DNA of 64,000 nucleotides from Ruegeria sp. SCSIO 43209 (GCF_019904295.1 NZ_CP065359.1:2629001-2693000); one strand, 5' to 3'; positions 18,204 through 27,371 are shown, counted from the stretch's first letter. Numbers and translations: made by a program. Notes: generated by a model not told the origin, from the sequence alone.

Positions 18204-18587
18204 TCTCAAGGTTCTTGATGCAGGACTGCAGTCTGTTTTGGTTGAGCAGAAATTTTCTTCTCTGACGCCACGCGCAATTGCAATGATACCGATCGACCAA
18301 CCGCAGTTCAGGGCCGCGCTCGGAAGCGAGGCGACAAATGTCGCTGTTCGTTGAACAGGTTTGACAGATACTCGGTTGTCTGAGACGCTCCCAACACTCG
18401 CAAAGGATATTCTGACAATGGACCAGCATACTTTCTGATCCCGCCGCGCGCTGACCTAAATGGCAGAATGCGCACCGAAACACTCCTGCGGAGGACTCTG
18501 ACAATGGACACACGACGCTAGCCCCTTGTGGGCATTCGTAGTCGTGCATCTGCGCGACTTGAGCTTCTTTTTGTCATGAGGTGCAAT
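18204..18587. other. Non-coding stretch after nasA with an imperfect internal repeat
   Basis: No convincing gene. Two related segments containing CTGACAATGGAC lie about 80 bases apart (near 18389..18427 and 18466..18508). A Cys-rich frame on the minus strand crosses the region but has no ribosome site or known motif. A clear terminator for the nitrate operon was not found. Confidence 0.35.
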
Positions 18588-18764
18588 ATGCCCTTTAAGC
18601 CACCAAAAATCGCCCTTGTGCGAACCCTTCCTGCTGCGGAGGACACATCGAAATCTGCGAATCGTGTGAAGACCAAAGCCAAACCGCCGCGTGACCTGCG
18701 CATGAAAATGCCACGACGAACGGCCAAGCGGATGAACATGCCCGGGAAAGCGGGCGGTCGTTAG
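18588..18764 (+). CDS. Small highly basic protein, 58 residues
   Basis: The frame begins MPFKPPKIALVRTLPAAEDT and ends RMNMPGKAGGR. GAGG sits about 8 bases before the ATG. Nearly a third of the residues are K or R, with no acidic clusters and no membrane segment, so it may bind nucleic acid or ribosomes; no family is recognised. A hairpin (GTGCGGGG/CCCCGCAC) follows the stop. Isolated between nasA and the hemerythrin gene. It could be a chance frame. Confidence 0.4.
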   Translation: MPFKPPKIALVRTLPAAEDTSKSANRVKTKAKPPRDLRMKMPRRTAKRMNMPGKAGGR

Positions 18765-18770
18765 AAGCTG

Positions 18771-18799
18771 GTGCGGGGTGCGTTTTTTTTGCCCCGCAC
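18771..18799. other. Hairpin with T-run in the loop
   Basis: GTGCGGGG (18771..18778) and CCCCGCAC (18792..18799) are perfectly complementary, with the T8 run lying in the loop rather than after the stem. It follows the small basic ORF by 6 bases. It is a stable structure but not a standard intrinsic terminator. Confidence 0.4.
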
Positions 18800-19116
18800 T
18801 TCTAATCTGAATGGCCAACGGAGAAGCGCGCACTAGAGCGTGCATTACAACCCAGTGTTTGAATTGAAGGTCGGTGCGTAACGGTTCGCGCGAAACTCTG
18901 GTATAACCGCTCAATTTATGCAGGTCTACGCTGGCGTTTGCGGCGAAGACAGCCTGTCTGACTTCACGCAACGTGACATCACCAACTTAAATACGCGATC
19001 GCTAATCAAGGCGGCATGCACTTTGCGGGGGTTCGCTGACGCATAGTCACTGTGCGTTTTGCGCTACTGGTGAGGCTGATCCGATTTCCCACCTATGTCA
19101 CGAAAGGAGACGACCG

Positions 19117-19683
19117 ATGCTCGATAAATACACTATCCGCCAAGACGATATGCCGAAAGAAATGCGGTTTCTCTTGGAAAAATACCCGCGCGACAGCTGG
19201 GATGCGCACCCTGGGTTCAAAGAAAAAACCAAGCATTGGCTCGGCGCACACCTGATGTTCCACCACTTGGCGGAACGTATTCGATTGGACACGGAAAATG
19301 TGTTGAACAACGATTTGGGGTTGGACGATTATGCTGGGCGGCTGTCCCACTATGGCGGCAACCTGGTCGGGAGCCTGCATGGTCATCACGGCTGGGAAGA
19401 TCGTAGCTATTTCCCTGAATTGTCGACTGCAGACCCGCGATTTGATGCGGGGCTTGAGCTTCTGGAACAGGATCACGCCGATCTGAACAAGGTGTTGGAT
19501 GATTTCACCCGCGCAGCGAACCGTGTGATCAAACTGTCTGCTCTGGATGAGGCCCAGGCCTATGATGAGACCGGGCAGCTCCATGCGACAAGCAAAGCGA
19601 TCAAAGCGTTTCTGGAACGCCACTTGAGTGATGAAGAAGAATTGGCCGTACCAATTATCTTGCATCACAGACTCAGAGGATGA
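19117..19683 (+). CDS. Hemerythrin HHE domain protein
   Basis: 188 residues, predicted cytoplasmic four-helix bundle. Potential di-iron ligands are the histidines in AHLMFHH, HGHHGWED, LEQDH and ERHLSDEEE, in the order expected for hemerythrin-like (HHE) proteins. Such proteins bind oxygen or nitric oxide or sense iron. AAAGGAG lies 9 bases before the ATG. It lies 10 bases before the glutathione transferase gene on the same strand, so the two are probably co-transcribed. Its position after the nitrate genes may be coincidental. Confidence 0.85.
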   Translation: MLDKYTIRQDDMPKEMRFLLEKYPRDSWDAHPGFKEKTKHWLGAHLMFHHLAERIRLDTENVLNNDLGLDDYAGRLSHYGGNLVGSLHGHHGWEDRSYFPELSTADPRFDAGLELLEQDHADLNKVLDDFTRAANRVIKLSALDEAQAYDETGQLHATSKAIKAFLERHLSDEEELAVPIILHHRLRG

Positions 19684-19693
19684 TGCTGACGTC

Positions 19694-20716
19694 ATGATCG
19701 ACACATCTATTGAAGAAGACCAGACTGCCATCACTGAGCGCCGCGCACGGGGTGAATTTGTGCGCGGCGTCAGCGGCTTTCGCCACGCCGTTGGCGATCC
19801 GGATTTTCCTGCAGAACCCAACCGATATCACCTGTTTGTGGCGCTGAATTGCCCGTGGTGTCATCGCGTGACCTTGGCGCGCAGTGTTCTGGGGTTGCAG
19901 GACGGCGTCACGATGGATGTGGCATTTCCCAACCGCACTGGCAAAGACGATCCAGAAGGACCGAACCTGTGGGAGTTCGCACCCAACCGCATTGCTTCGC
20001 TCACAAGCGAGACCTTGCCAGAGTGCACCGGAGAGACCGGAACTGGCAGAGGACTGCGCCTTGCCAAAGATATTTACCGTGCCGAAGGCTCCGAAGAGCA
20101 ATCCCTGCCGATCCTTTATGATAAGAAATCAGGCCAAATCGTGAGCAACGAAAGCGCCGAAATTATCCGCATGTTGGATGCCTCTGCAGAGTCCCTTGGC
20201 GGCACCATCCCAGCAAAGAGGCGCGTGAGGCTTTACCCGGACGACGAAGCACTGCGCCAACACATCCATAACTTGAATGACTTGATCTACACCGCGATCA
20301 ACAACGGCGCCTACAAGGCCGGATTTTCGTCCGATCAAACGATCTATACGGCAGCATTTGACGCCTATTTCGAGGCACTTGAACAATTGGAGCAGCTCCT
20401 TTCTGATGGCAGGCCTTTTTTAACCGGCATTCACTTCACAGAGGCCGATCTGCGCCTGTTCCCTACGCTTTATCGCCATGATCCCGTCTACTATGTGCGG
20501 ATGAAGCTTAACGGAGCGCGGATATTGGACTATCCATACTTATGGCGTTGGCTATGCCGTGTGTATGCACTGCCCGGCGTTGCAAACTCCGGATCCCTTG
20601 TGCATTGCCGCCAGGGATATTTCGGGCGCAGTTGGAATGGCGTTGTTCCCCGAGGGCCATCTAAACCAATGTCTTACCCTGAGGCCTATTTACGCCCTGA
20701 TCTCGCAGTTCTGTAG
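19694..20716 (+). CDS. Xi-class glutathione transferase (glutathionyl-hydroquinone reductase-like)
   Basis: 340 residues, the length of glutathionyl-hydroquinone reductases (YqjG/EcmA type). The N-terminal thioredoxin-like domain has the catalytic NCPWCHRVTLAR motif (usual form CPWAHR, here with a second Cys). The C-terminal helical domain has the family features NLNDLIYTAINNGAYKAGFS and FTEADLRLFPTLYRHD. Substrates in the family are glutathionyl-quinones. Start at MIDTS, 10 bases after the hemerythrin stop; longer frames upstream lie inside that gene. Confidence 0.88.
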   Translation: MIDTSIEEDQTAITERRARGEFVRGVSGFRHAVGDPDFPAEPNRYHLFVALNCPWCHRVTLARSVLGLQDGVTMDVAFPNRTGKDDPEGPNLWEFAPNRIASLTSETLPECTGETGTGRGLRLAKDIYRAEGSEEQSLPILYDKKSGQIVSNESAEIIRMLDASAESLGGTIPAKRRVRLYPDDEALRQHIHNLNDLIYTAINNGAYKAGFSSDQTIYTAAFDAYFEALEQLEQLLSDGRPFLTGIHFTEADLRLFPTLYRHDPVYYVRMKLNGARILDYPYLWRWLCRVYALPGVANSGSLVHCRQGYFGRSWNGVVPRGPSKPMSYPEAYLRPDLAVL

Positions 20717-20824
20717 GCGTCGTCAGTTTGGCTTTACATTGGGGTCAGGATGCACTGATTTCCGTAGGCTTGCGGGCCACGTCCAGTTTCGTAAGTTAGG
20801 CGCCAGCATCAGAGAGGGCATGGA

Positions 20825-22192
20825 ATGAGCTGGACCGAATATCTCGACACACACCAATCGCGCTTTGTTGAAGAGCTGTGCGACTTCATTCGTATTCCAT
20901 CGGTATCAGCCAAACCCGAAAACGCGGGCGATGTTCGAAAGGCCGGGCAGTGGGTGGTTGATCGGTTGGTTATGGCGGGAATGGAAAACGTTCAGATGAT
21001 GGAGACAGCAGGCCATCCGGTGGTCTGTGCCGATTGGCTGCATGCCGGGTCGGATGCGCCTACAATCCTGATCTATGGCCATTTTGACGTGCAACCAGCC
21101 GAACCATTTGAGCTCTGGTCCTCACCTCCGTTCGAGCCGACGATCCGCGGCGATCGGATTTACGGGCGTGGGGCGACCGACGACAAGGGTGCAATGTTAA
21201 TACCGATCCTTGCGGCTGAGGCATTGATGGCGAAGACTGGGAAGCTGCCTGTGAACGTGCGGTTTTTCTTTGAGGGCCAAGAAGAGATCGGATCGCCCGA
21301 CCTTCCGCCCTTTATCGAAGCGAACCTCGACCGACTTCAGGCCGATATGATCTTTTCAGCCGATGGAAGTCAGTGGGATACCGAGACGCCGCAACTGGTT
21401 CTGGGTCTGAAAGGGCTCACCTCACTTGAGATCTCGGTTCAGGGCGCGAAATCCGATCTGCATTCTGGCATGCATGGCGGCGGCGTCGCAAATCCCGCGA
21501 TGGCGCTTGCCCAGTTGCTGGCCAGTATGAAATCGACCAATGGTCGGATCACGGTGAATGGCTTCTACGACGATGTCATCGAGCTGACCGATGAAGATCG
21601 CACGGCAATTGCGCGGGTGCCTTGGGATGAAGCGGCCTATCTTGCCCAGACTGGAGCACCAGAGACCTTGGGCGAGCCAGGATATTCCACACGTGAAAAT
21701 CTGTGGGCACGTCCGACGCTTGAGGTCAATGGGCTGACCAGCGGTTGGCAAGGGGAAGGCACAAAGACCGTTTTGCCCGCGGTTGCTTCGGCTAAGATCA
21801 CGTGTCGCTTGGTCGCTAATCAGAGTCCTGAAAAGATCTTTGATCTGATCTCCGCCCATGTCGAGGCCGAATGCCCGCCGGGTGTCACCGCTCAGGTATC
21901 GCGCAACCCTGGGCGCGCGGACCCATTTCTTGTACCTGCTGGCCACAACGCAACTGCCATCGCGGGTCAGGTTCTCGAAGAGGTTTACGGCAAACCCGCT
22001 TATAAAACCCGCGTTGGTGGCTCGATCCCTGTGATGTCGACCTTACTGGACGAACTGGGTTTGCACGCTGTCATGTTTGCCTTTGGACATGAGGATGAAA
22101 ACCAACATGCACCGGACGAGTTTTTCCGTCTGCCAACCTTCAGACGCGGCCAAACAGCTTACGCGCGGTTGATGGAACTGTTGGGCGAATAG
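20825..22192 (+). CDS. M20 family metallopeptidase (dipeptidase)
   Basis: 455 residues, cytoplasmic zinc dipeptidase-like enzyme. Metal-binding and catalytic motifs are visible: IYGHFDVQP (His and Asp), RGATDDKGAML (bridging Asp), FEGQEEIGS (catalytic Glu and ligand Glu), FSADGSQW and, near the end, FGHEDENQHAPDEF (last ligand His). The insert LHSGMHGGGVANP belongs to the dimerisation lid. Sequence is closest to the carnosinase/dipeptidase branch of M20. Likely monocistronic; convergent with the LysR gene at 22213. Confidence 0.9.
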   Translation: MSWTEYLDTHQSRFVEELCDFIRIPSVSAKPENAGDVRKAGQWVVDRLVMAGMENVQMMETAGHPVVCADWLHAGSDAPTILIYGHFDVQPAEPFELWSSPPFEPTIRGDRIYGRGATDDKGAMLIPILAAEALMAKTGKLPVNVRFFFEGQEEIGSPDLPPFIEANLDRLQADMIFSADGSQWDTETPQLVLGLKGLTSLEISVQGAKSDLHSGMHGGGVANPAMALAQLLASMKSTNGRITVNGFYDDVIELTDEDRTAIARVPWDEAAYLAQTGAPETLGEPGYSTRENLWARPTLEVNGLTSGWQGEGTKTVLPAVASAKITCRLVANQSPEKIFDLISAHVEAECPPGVTAQVSRNPGRADPFLVPAGHNATAIAGQVLEEVYGKPAYKTRVGGSIPVMSTLLDELGLHAVMFAFGHEDENQHAPDEFFRLPTFRRGQTAYARLMELLGE

Positions 22193-22212
22193 TGCTAACA
22201 GCCAACATCGGT

Positions 22213-23040
22213 TCAACCGTTTTCACAAGCTTCCGACATCACAGCATGAGCGCGATCTATGACATGCCGCACCTCAGCAAGAAACCGATCTTCATGATGC
22301 GTGACGAGCCATTGATCATGTTCCAGATCGTCAATCAAAGGTGACACTGGTATCAGGCCCGGCTGCGTGTTTCCAATGAAAGTTGGCAGAACCGCTCGGG
22401 CAAGACCTGCATTTGCAAGCTCAAGCGCATTTTGTGGCGCCGTAACTTCGATGGCGTCGTCCTCTTGCGAATGCTCTCTCACCCATCTGGCCGAGGGTGT
22501 TTTGGACATCACGCGAACCCAGGTCGAAATGCTTTCATCCGCAGCATAGACTCCAAACCGAACTCGCCCGATCTTGCGACCGGCCAAGCCTATCTCTTCT
22601 GGCCGGTGATTTCGAATACCAATCGCGGCTTCCCTGTGCCCGATGTTCAGTAGGTCTTCTGACGAGATGAAACGCAGCCGAACTGACATTGATCCCGTAA
22701 GTCTTCCGACAGCGCTGATCAAAATCCTTGTCACCCAGGTCCCGGCCGAAATTTTAACCAACGGTGGTGAGGTGGCAAGGCCGCTTTCCGTGACAGGTAG
22801 GACACGCGCTTCGATGCGTTCGACTTTTTTCAACAGCGCTTGTCCGTCCTCAGTCAGATCGTACCCACGCGGTTTACGGTGAAACAACTCAGTTCCCAGA
22901 TTGCGTTCCAACTCGATCATGCGCCGACCCAGTGTGGGTGCGCTCTTGCCGGTCTGTTCAGCTGCTGGCCCAAGCCCGCCCGCTCTGGCAACCGCAAGAA
23001 AAAGCCGCAGGTTGTCCCAGTCAAAGTAGCTTTCATACAT
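22213..23040 (-). CDS. LysR family transcriptional regulator
   Basis: 275 residues, slightly short for LysR. N-terminal helix-turn-helix: FDWDNLRLFLAVARAGGLGP, then SAPTLGRRMIELERNLGTELFHR. The effector domain is compact. It is divergent from the aldo/keto reductase gene at 23122 across 81 bases, so that gene is its likely target together with itself. Confidence 0.88.
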   Translation of the reverse strand: MYESYFDWDNLRLFLAVARAGGLGPAAEQTGKSAPTLGRRMIELERNLGTELFHRKPRGYDLTEDGQALLKKVERIEARVLPVTESGLATSPPLVKISAGTWVTRILISAVGRLTGSMSVRLRFISSEDLLNIGHREAAIGIRNHRPEEIGLAGRKIGRVRFGVYAADESISTWVRVMSKTPSARWVREHSQEDDAIEVTAPQNALELANAGLARAVLPTFIGNTQPGLIPVSPLIDDLEHDQWLVTHHEDRFLAEVRHVIDRAHAVMSEACENG

Positions 23041-23121
23041 GAAATGAAACTTACATTTTATATTGTTGATGAAAAGACTGTGATGGCGTTTCTTCTGAAG
23101 TATCAGTCAGGAGACTCACAC

Positions 23122-24108
23122 ATGAACTTTCTCGAAACCGAAATCTCACCCCTTGGCATGGGGTGCTGGCCGATTGGTGGCAAAATGTATTGTGGCGAGC
23201 AGTCGTTGGGTTACACCCGATCGGACGACGGTGTCTCCATTCGTACAATCCACGCCGCATTGGATGGTGGAATCACACTTTTTGACACCGCTGCCGCCTA
23301 TGGCGCGGGGCATTCGGAACGTTTGTTAGGCAAAGCGCTCAAGCATCGACCCGACACCCTGATTGTCACAAAGATTGGGGTTGGGATCGATGAAGCGAGC
23401 AGGCAGATTTCATTTGACCCCTTCACCCCAGCTCAGGTAGGCCCTGCCCTAGATGGGTGTCTGTCGCGGCTGGAACGGGATCGGATTGATCTCTTGCTGT
23501 TGCATGTGAACGATATGCCAATAGACCAGGCCGAGGCCGTGTTTGACGAACTGGACCGTTTAAAAGAGGCGGGGAAGTTGCGCGCCTATGGTTGGAGCAC
23601 TGACTATTCCCAAAACGCCAGGACGGCCTCGTCCAGGGATGGTTTCAAGGCGGTCGAATACGTGATGAACGTCTTTTTCGATGCGCCTCGCATGCAACAG
23701 GTTGTCCAAGAGGAAGGACTGTTGTCCCTTATCCGCTCACCACTTGCGATGGGGCTGCTTTCAGGGAAGTACCATCAGAATACCGTTATCGCATCGGATG
23801 ATGTGCGCGCATCCGGCGAAAGCTGGATGGAGTACTATACGGATGGCAGGGCAAATCCAGACTTCATGCGACAACTCGATGCGGTTCGCGATTTACTGAC
23901 TACAAATGGCCGAACGCTTGTGCAGGGGGCTCTCGGGTGGATTTGGGGCCAATCTGAAACATACATACCGATTCCAGGCGCTCGGACAGAAGAACAAATT
24001 GAGGGTATTTCAGCGGCATTGACCTTCGGTGCCTTGCCGGTTGCAGCAATAAACGAAATAGAAAGCTTGATAACGCGTAACCCCCACGCCCCAGACCGCC
24101 CTAGGTAG
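23122..24108 (+). CDS. Aldo/keto reductase
   Basis: 328 residues, TIM-barrel NADPH oxidoreductase. Signs are GMGCWPIGG, GITLFDTAAAYGAGHSERLL (catalytic Asp and Tyr), VTKIGVG (Lys), LLLLHVND (the His position) and the cofactor-binding end IPIPGARTEEQIE. Start at MNFLETE because TCAGGAGAC precedes it; a longer frame reaches upstream into the divergent regulator but has no support. Probable target of the LysR at 23040. Substrate unknown. Confidence 0.9.
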   Translation: MNFLETEISPLGMGCWPIGGKMYCGEQSLGYTRSDDGVSIRTIHAALDGGITLFDTAAAYGAGHSERLLGKALKHRPDTLIVTKIGVGIDEASRQISFDPFTPAQVGPALDGCLSRLERDRIDLLLLHVNDMPIDQAEAVFDELDRLKEAGKLRAYGWSTDYSQNARTASSRDGFKAVEYVMNVFFDAPRMQQVVQEEGLLSLIRSPLAMGLLSGKYHQNTVIASDDVRASGESWMEYYTDGRANPDFMRQLDAVRDLLTTNGRTLVQGALGWIWGQSETYIPIPGARTEEQIEGISAALTFGALPVAAINEIESLITRNPHAPDRPR

Positions 24109-24216
24109 CTTTCAGAACTGTATCGATACTGTGCGCTTGCCGCCAATGTCGGCAACGCGGGCTGCCAACGCAGCATTTCAATTTTCTGTTCAAGGTCTGC
24201 TATGGGCCTAACCCGT

Positions 24217-24780
24217 CTAAACGCTGCTGGTGACTTTCAACGCCGACATTCGCAAAGCGGACAGCAATCCGATCAAGTGGTTCTTGTTCTTTGCGCTGTA
24301 CTTGGCCGCTGTTGAAGAGCGCTGGATAAAATCCGCGTACTGATCAACAGTCAGGTCACAGCTTTCAATCGCACTCGAATACGGCTCCAGGACACGCGCG
24401 ATGATCTCGGTGTTTCGCTTTGCACCGGCCTCCAGCTCATTCTGACTTGTCGAAGTTACGCCAGCGATGATGTCCTCGGCATTGGGCGAAGACTGCAAGA
24501 AATCATAGTGCTCAATGACGGCATATTTGAAGACGATATCAAGTTGTGCTCCAAGTCCGTCAGCTTTTTTAAGACCGGCCTCGATATCCAGAACGACTCT
24601 GTCTGCCAGCGATCGGATCGTGGCCTGCAGCACCTCATCCTTGTTTGCGAATGCTTTGTATAGTGTTTGCCGCGAGATGCCCGCTTCATGGGCGATGTCG
24701 TTCATGCCCGTTCGCTTCACGCCGTAGCGAAGAAAAAGCTGCTTCGCGGCTTCGAGGATGTAGTCGTAGCGATCTTTCAT
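24217..24780 (-). CDS. TetR family repressor
   Basis: 187 residues. The N-terminal DNA-binding domain is typical: ILEAAKQLFLRYGVKRTGMN, then DIAHEAGISRQTLYKAFANK. The C-terminal ligand domain is not assignable. Divergent from the SDR operon at 24859; the 78-base gap carries two identically spaced TTGACA/TGTCAA dyads (24791..24842), so it very likely represses both directions. Confidence 0.9.
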   Translation of the reverse strand: MKDRYDYILEAAKQLFLRYGVKRTGMNDIAHEAGISRQTLYKAFANKDEVLQATIRSLADRVVLDIEAGLKKADGLGAQLDIVFKYAVIEHYDFLQSSPNAEDIIAGVTSTSQNELEAGAKRNTEIIARVLEPYSSAIESCDLTVDQYADFIQRSSTAAKYSAKNKNHLIGLLSALRMSALKVTSSV

Positions 24781-24790
24781 GATTTACATA

Positions 24791-24842
24791 TTGACAAATG
24801 AGCGCTTAGTGTCAACATTGACAATCAATCACAATATGTCAA
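24791..24842. promoter_or_regulatory. Two tandem TetR-type operators, TTGACA-N13-TGTCAA
   Basis: Half-sites lie at 24791..24796, 24810..24815, 24818..24823 and 24837..24842. Each inverted pair is separated by exactly 13 bases, and the two dyads are offset by 27 bases, so they sit about 2.5 helical turns apart. They fill the gap between the divergent TetR and SDR genes. TTGACA could double as a -35 box. Confidence 0.75.
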
Positions 24843-24858
24843 TTTGTCAGGATGCGAG

Positions 24859-25740
24859 ATGTCTAAACAATCTGGAAAAGTCGCGATCGTCACCGGTGCA
24901 AACAATGGAATCGGGTTTGAAACGACAGTCGGTATGGCCGAAGCAGGTTTTCACGTCGTCATGGCGTGCCGCAGCCTTGAAAAGGCCGCAGCCGCCAAAG
25001 CAAACGTTCTCGCGCGAATTCCTTCCGCATCAATCGACATCCTCGTGCTGGACTTAAGTGATTTGACTTCGGTTCGCGCGTTCGCTGAGGCTTTCCGCGC
25101 CCGGTACTCCAAGCTGGATGTGCTGATAAACAACGCGGGTATTCTGCTTTACTCAGCTCAAACAAATGCTGATGGTGTCGAGTTGCAATTCGCAACCAAC
25201 CACCTGGGACATTTTCTGCTGACCGCACTGCTGATCGACATGTTCCTGGACGACCCCGCATCGCGGATCGTCTCGCTTTCCAGTATCGCCCACAAGAACG
25301 CGAACATTCACTTTGACGATCTTACATGCGACCGGGACGGTGGTGTCGCTTACGGTCAATCAAAGCTCGCCTGCCTTCTGTTCGGCGACGAACTGGACCG
25401 TCAACTCAAGGCTTCGGGCAAGTTGCTGAAGTCGCTAACTGTGCATCCGGGCGGGTCGGACTCCGGTCTGTTCAACGATTTGGACGAAGAAACGCGCGCT
25501 AACATGAAGGCACAAGTCGCACAACTTCTGCACTCCAATGAAGACGCTGCGAGGCCATCTCTGTTCGCCGCTTTGTCTGATCAGGTCAAAGGCGGCGAGT
25601 ACTACGGCCCTACAGGCCCCGAAGAAATGAGTGGCAAGACCGGGATCGCGATCCGCAATCCAATTTGCGAAGACTACGGTTTGACCGAACGTTTGTGGCG
25701 TCTCTCGGAAGAGATGACCGACCAGACATTCACGATCTGA
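24859..25740 (+). CDS. Short-chain dehydrogenase/reductase
   Basis: 293 residues. Motifs: IVTGANNGIG (cofactor), INNAGILLYS, FATNHLGHFLLT, SLSS and the active-site YGQSK, then VHPGG. It resembles retinol-dehydrogenase-like SDRs. Start at ATG 24859 with AGGA upstream; an earlier TTG (24844) is in frame but less likely. First gene of a four-gene unit with a membrane protein, SRPBCC protein and NAD-binding protein, behind the TetR operators. Substrate unknown. Confidence 0.88.
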   Translation: MSKQSGKVAIVTGANNGIGFETTVGMAEAGFHVVMACRSLEKAAAAKANVLARIPSASIDILVLDLSDLTSVRAFAEAFRARYSKLDVLINNAGILLYSAQTNADGVELQFATNHLGHFLLTALLIDMFLDDPASRIVSLSSIAHKNANIHFDDLTCDRDGGVAYGQSKLACLLFGDELDRQLKASGKLLKSLTVHPGGSDSGLFNDLDEETRANMKAQVAQLLHSNEDAARPSLFAALSDQVKGGEYYGPTGPEEMSGKTGIAIRNPICEDYGLTERLWRLSEEMTDQTFTI

Positions 25741-25749
25741 GGGACGGGG

Positions 25750-26205
25750 ATGAACAGGTTCATGCAGCGACTCTCGCGGGGGTTCGAGTATCTGATCGTG
25801 CTCGCCTCAGCTATCATGTTGGGCTGGGGACTTCTCGGGTTTCTTGAATACTTCACCGGGCTGGCGCCGCTTATGCCTTTGCAAAACTCGACCTTTCCGC
25901 CGGGCATGCAGTCTCTCCATTGGATATTGATCACCGCTTCGGGTGCCACCTATCTGGCCGGATACGTCCTGCGCTGGAGCGTCACTCCGATTGCCATGCT
26001 GGTCATGTTCACCGCGCTTGCCACGATGTGTGCTGTGCAAACCTTAGACATGTTGGAAAATCCGGATCGCTACCGGAACTTCGCCCAGGAATGTGTCAAT
26101 TACATCATCATCTCGATCTACCTTTTTCGATCCAAGCGCATGCGGGATCGTTTTGGGCAGATCACAATTCAGGGCGGGGATCGCGTATCACCACAGAACG
26201 CCTGA
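25750..26205 (+). CDS. Small integral membrane protein, unknown function
   Basis: 151 residues with hydrophobic segments near 12-36, 56-74, 76-98 and 113-124, a short periplasmic or cytosolic loop PLMPLQNSTFPPGMQ, and a positively charged tail (FRSKRMRDRFGQ). No family is recognised. It begins 9 bases after the SDR stop and precedes the SRPBCC gene by 22 bases, so it belongs to the TetR-controlled operon. Confidence 0.7.
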   Translation: MNRFMQRLSRGFEYLIVLASAIMLGWGLLGFLEYFTGLAPLMPLQNSTFPPGMQSLHWILITASGATYLAGYVLRWSVTPIAMLVMFTALATMCAVQTLDMLENPDRYRNFAQECVNYIIISIYLFRSKRMRDRFGQITIQGGDRVSPQNA

Positions 26206-26227
26206 GACCTTCAAAGGAAGGATTGTC

Positions 26228-26707
26228 ATGGAAACCGGATCATCGGAAAAAGTGAGCCTCTCACATTACAAAATCCACACCGATATTGTGATCGATGCGC
26301 CGCCGGACGTGGTCTGGTCGGCGTTGACCGACACGCCAAACTACAAGGACTGGGCGGCGTTCCTTGTGGGCATCCACGGAGAGATCAAGGATGGATCGAC
26401 AATCACCGTCGACTTTCAGCTTGATTCATCAAAGGAGAAACTGACCACCTTGGATCATACCATCTCGGTCGTGCAGGGGACGGAGTTTTTCTGGGCTGAG
26501 AAGGGGCCGGGTGGCATTCGCGATAACCACCACTTTTGTGTTGAGCCGTTGGAGGGTGGCAAAACTCGCTTCTTACAATCCGATGAAATCATGGGGGGCA
26601 TCACTTTCCTGATGGGCGGACGATTGGCAAAGATATATGTGGAAGGTTACCAAGCTTTCAATCGCGGCTTGAAAGCCGAGGCAGAGCGCCGTGCCCAATC
26701 CACCTGA
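26228..26707 (+). CDS. SRPBCC (START/Bet v1-like) domain protein
   Basis: 159 residues. The pattern HTDIVIDAPPDVVWSALTDT, then YKDWAAFLVGIHGEI, and the end GRLAKIYVEGYQAFNRGLKA matches polyketide-cyclase-like SRPBCC proteins that bind hydrophobic ligands in a deep cavity. Start at METGSS with AAAGGA about 10 bases before. It overlaps the next gene by 17 bases. In this operon it may carry or sense the ligand on which the oxidoreductases act. Confidence 0.82.
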   Translation: METGSSEKVSLSHYKIHTDIVIDAPPDVVWSALTDTPNYKDWAAFLVGIHGEIKDGSTITVDFQLDSSKEKLTTLDHTISVVQGTEFFWAEKGPGGIRDNHHFCVEPLEGGKTRFLQSDEIMGGITFLMGGRLAKIYVEGYQAFNRGLKAEAERRAQST

Positions 26708-27371
26708 CAAGACAACACGACCACTTGGACGCGTCTTGCTGACCGGTGCGACGGGGATGGTGGGTTCCTCGGTACTTGCGGCATTGCTGAACGAAAAAAC
26801 TGCGCGCGAAATCGTGTCACTTGGGCGCAGGCCATGCAATATGAATCAACCAAAGCTGACCGATGTGAGGTTTGCAGCATTCGGCGATACCCAAGCCATC
26901 GAAGCCTATCTTGATGGCATCGACACCGTCTTCCATTGCCTTGCCACTTATTCCGCGCGCGTCAGTCGAACAGAATACGAGGAAATCACAGTCGATTGGA
27001 TGCGCGCTTTGCTGGTGGCTTGCGAGAGGTCTGCGCCCGGTGTGACGTTCTGCTTGTTTTCCGCTCAAGGCGCTGGGTCTGTTGGCGGCGGCATGTCCTT
27101 TGCTTTGAAGATTAAGGGCGAAGCGGAGAGCAAGCTATTTGCATCTGACCTCGAAAGGAAATTCGCCTTTCGTCCAGGCTATATTGCGCCGTCGGGGCCG
27201 AGGAACACGTGGAAGAAGGGTGATTATCTTCTCAAACCGCTCCAAAGGCTGATGCCGTCCATCGGTGTAACTTCCGATGAATTGGCTCATGCCATGCTTC
27301 AAACTGCGATGCACGATCCTCGTCGTACTGCTGTTCTTGAAAACGCTGAGTTGCGTACGTTGCTCGGATGA
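26691..27371 (+). CDS. NAD(P)-binding Rossmann-fold protein (NmrA/epimerase-like)
   Basis: 226 residues, atypical SDR type. The N-terminal glycine motif VLLTGATGMVGSSVL is followed by VSLGRRP and IDTVFHCLATYSA; the usual YxxxK is replaced by a region around FALKIKGEAESKLFASD where E-x-x-L marks the HSCARG/YbjT-like group. Starts with GTG inside the end of the SRPBCC gene, since the only near ATG lies within the glycine motif. Last gene of the TetR operon. Confidence 0.8.
   Translation: MPNPPDKTTRPLGRVLLTGATGMVGSSVLAALLNEKTAREIVSLGRRPCNMNQPKLTDVRFAAFGDTQAIEAYLDGIDTVFHCLATYSARVSRTEYEEITVDWMRALLVACERSAPGVTFCLFSAQGAGSVGGGMSFALKIKGEAESKLFASDLERKFAFRPGYIAPSGPRNTWKKGDYLLKPLQRLMPSIGVTSDELAHAMLQTAMHDPRRTAVLENAELRTLLG

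Noticed and set aside
18456..18971. 171-codon frame on the minus strand
   Set aside because: No family, no ribosome site, and it overlaps the small plus-strand basic ORF, which has a better start. Considered chance.
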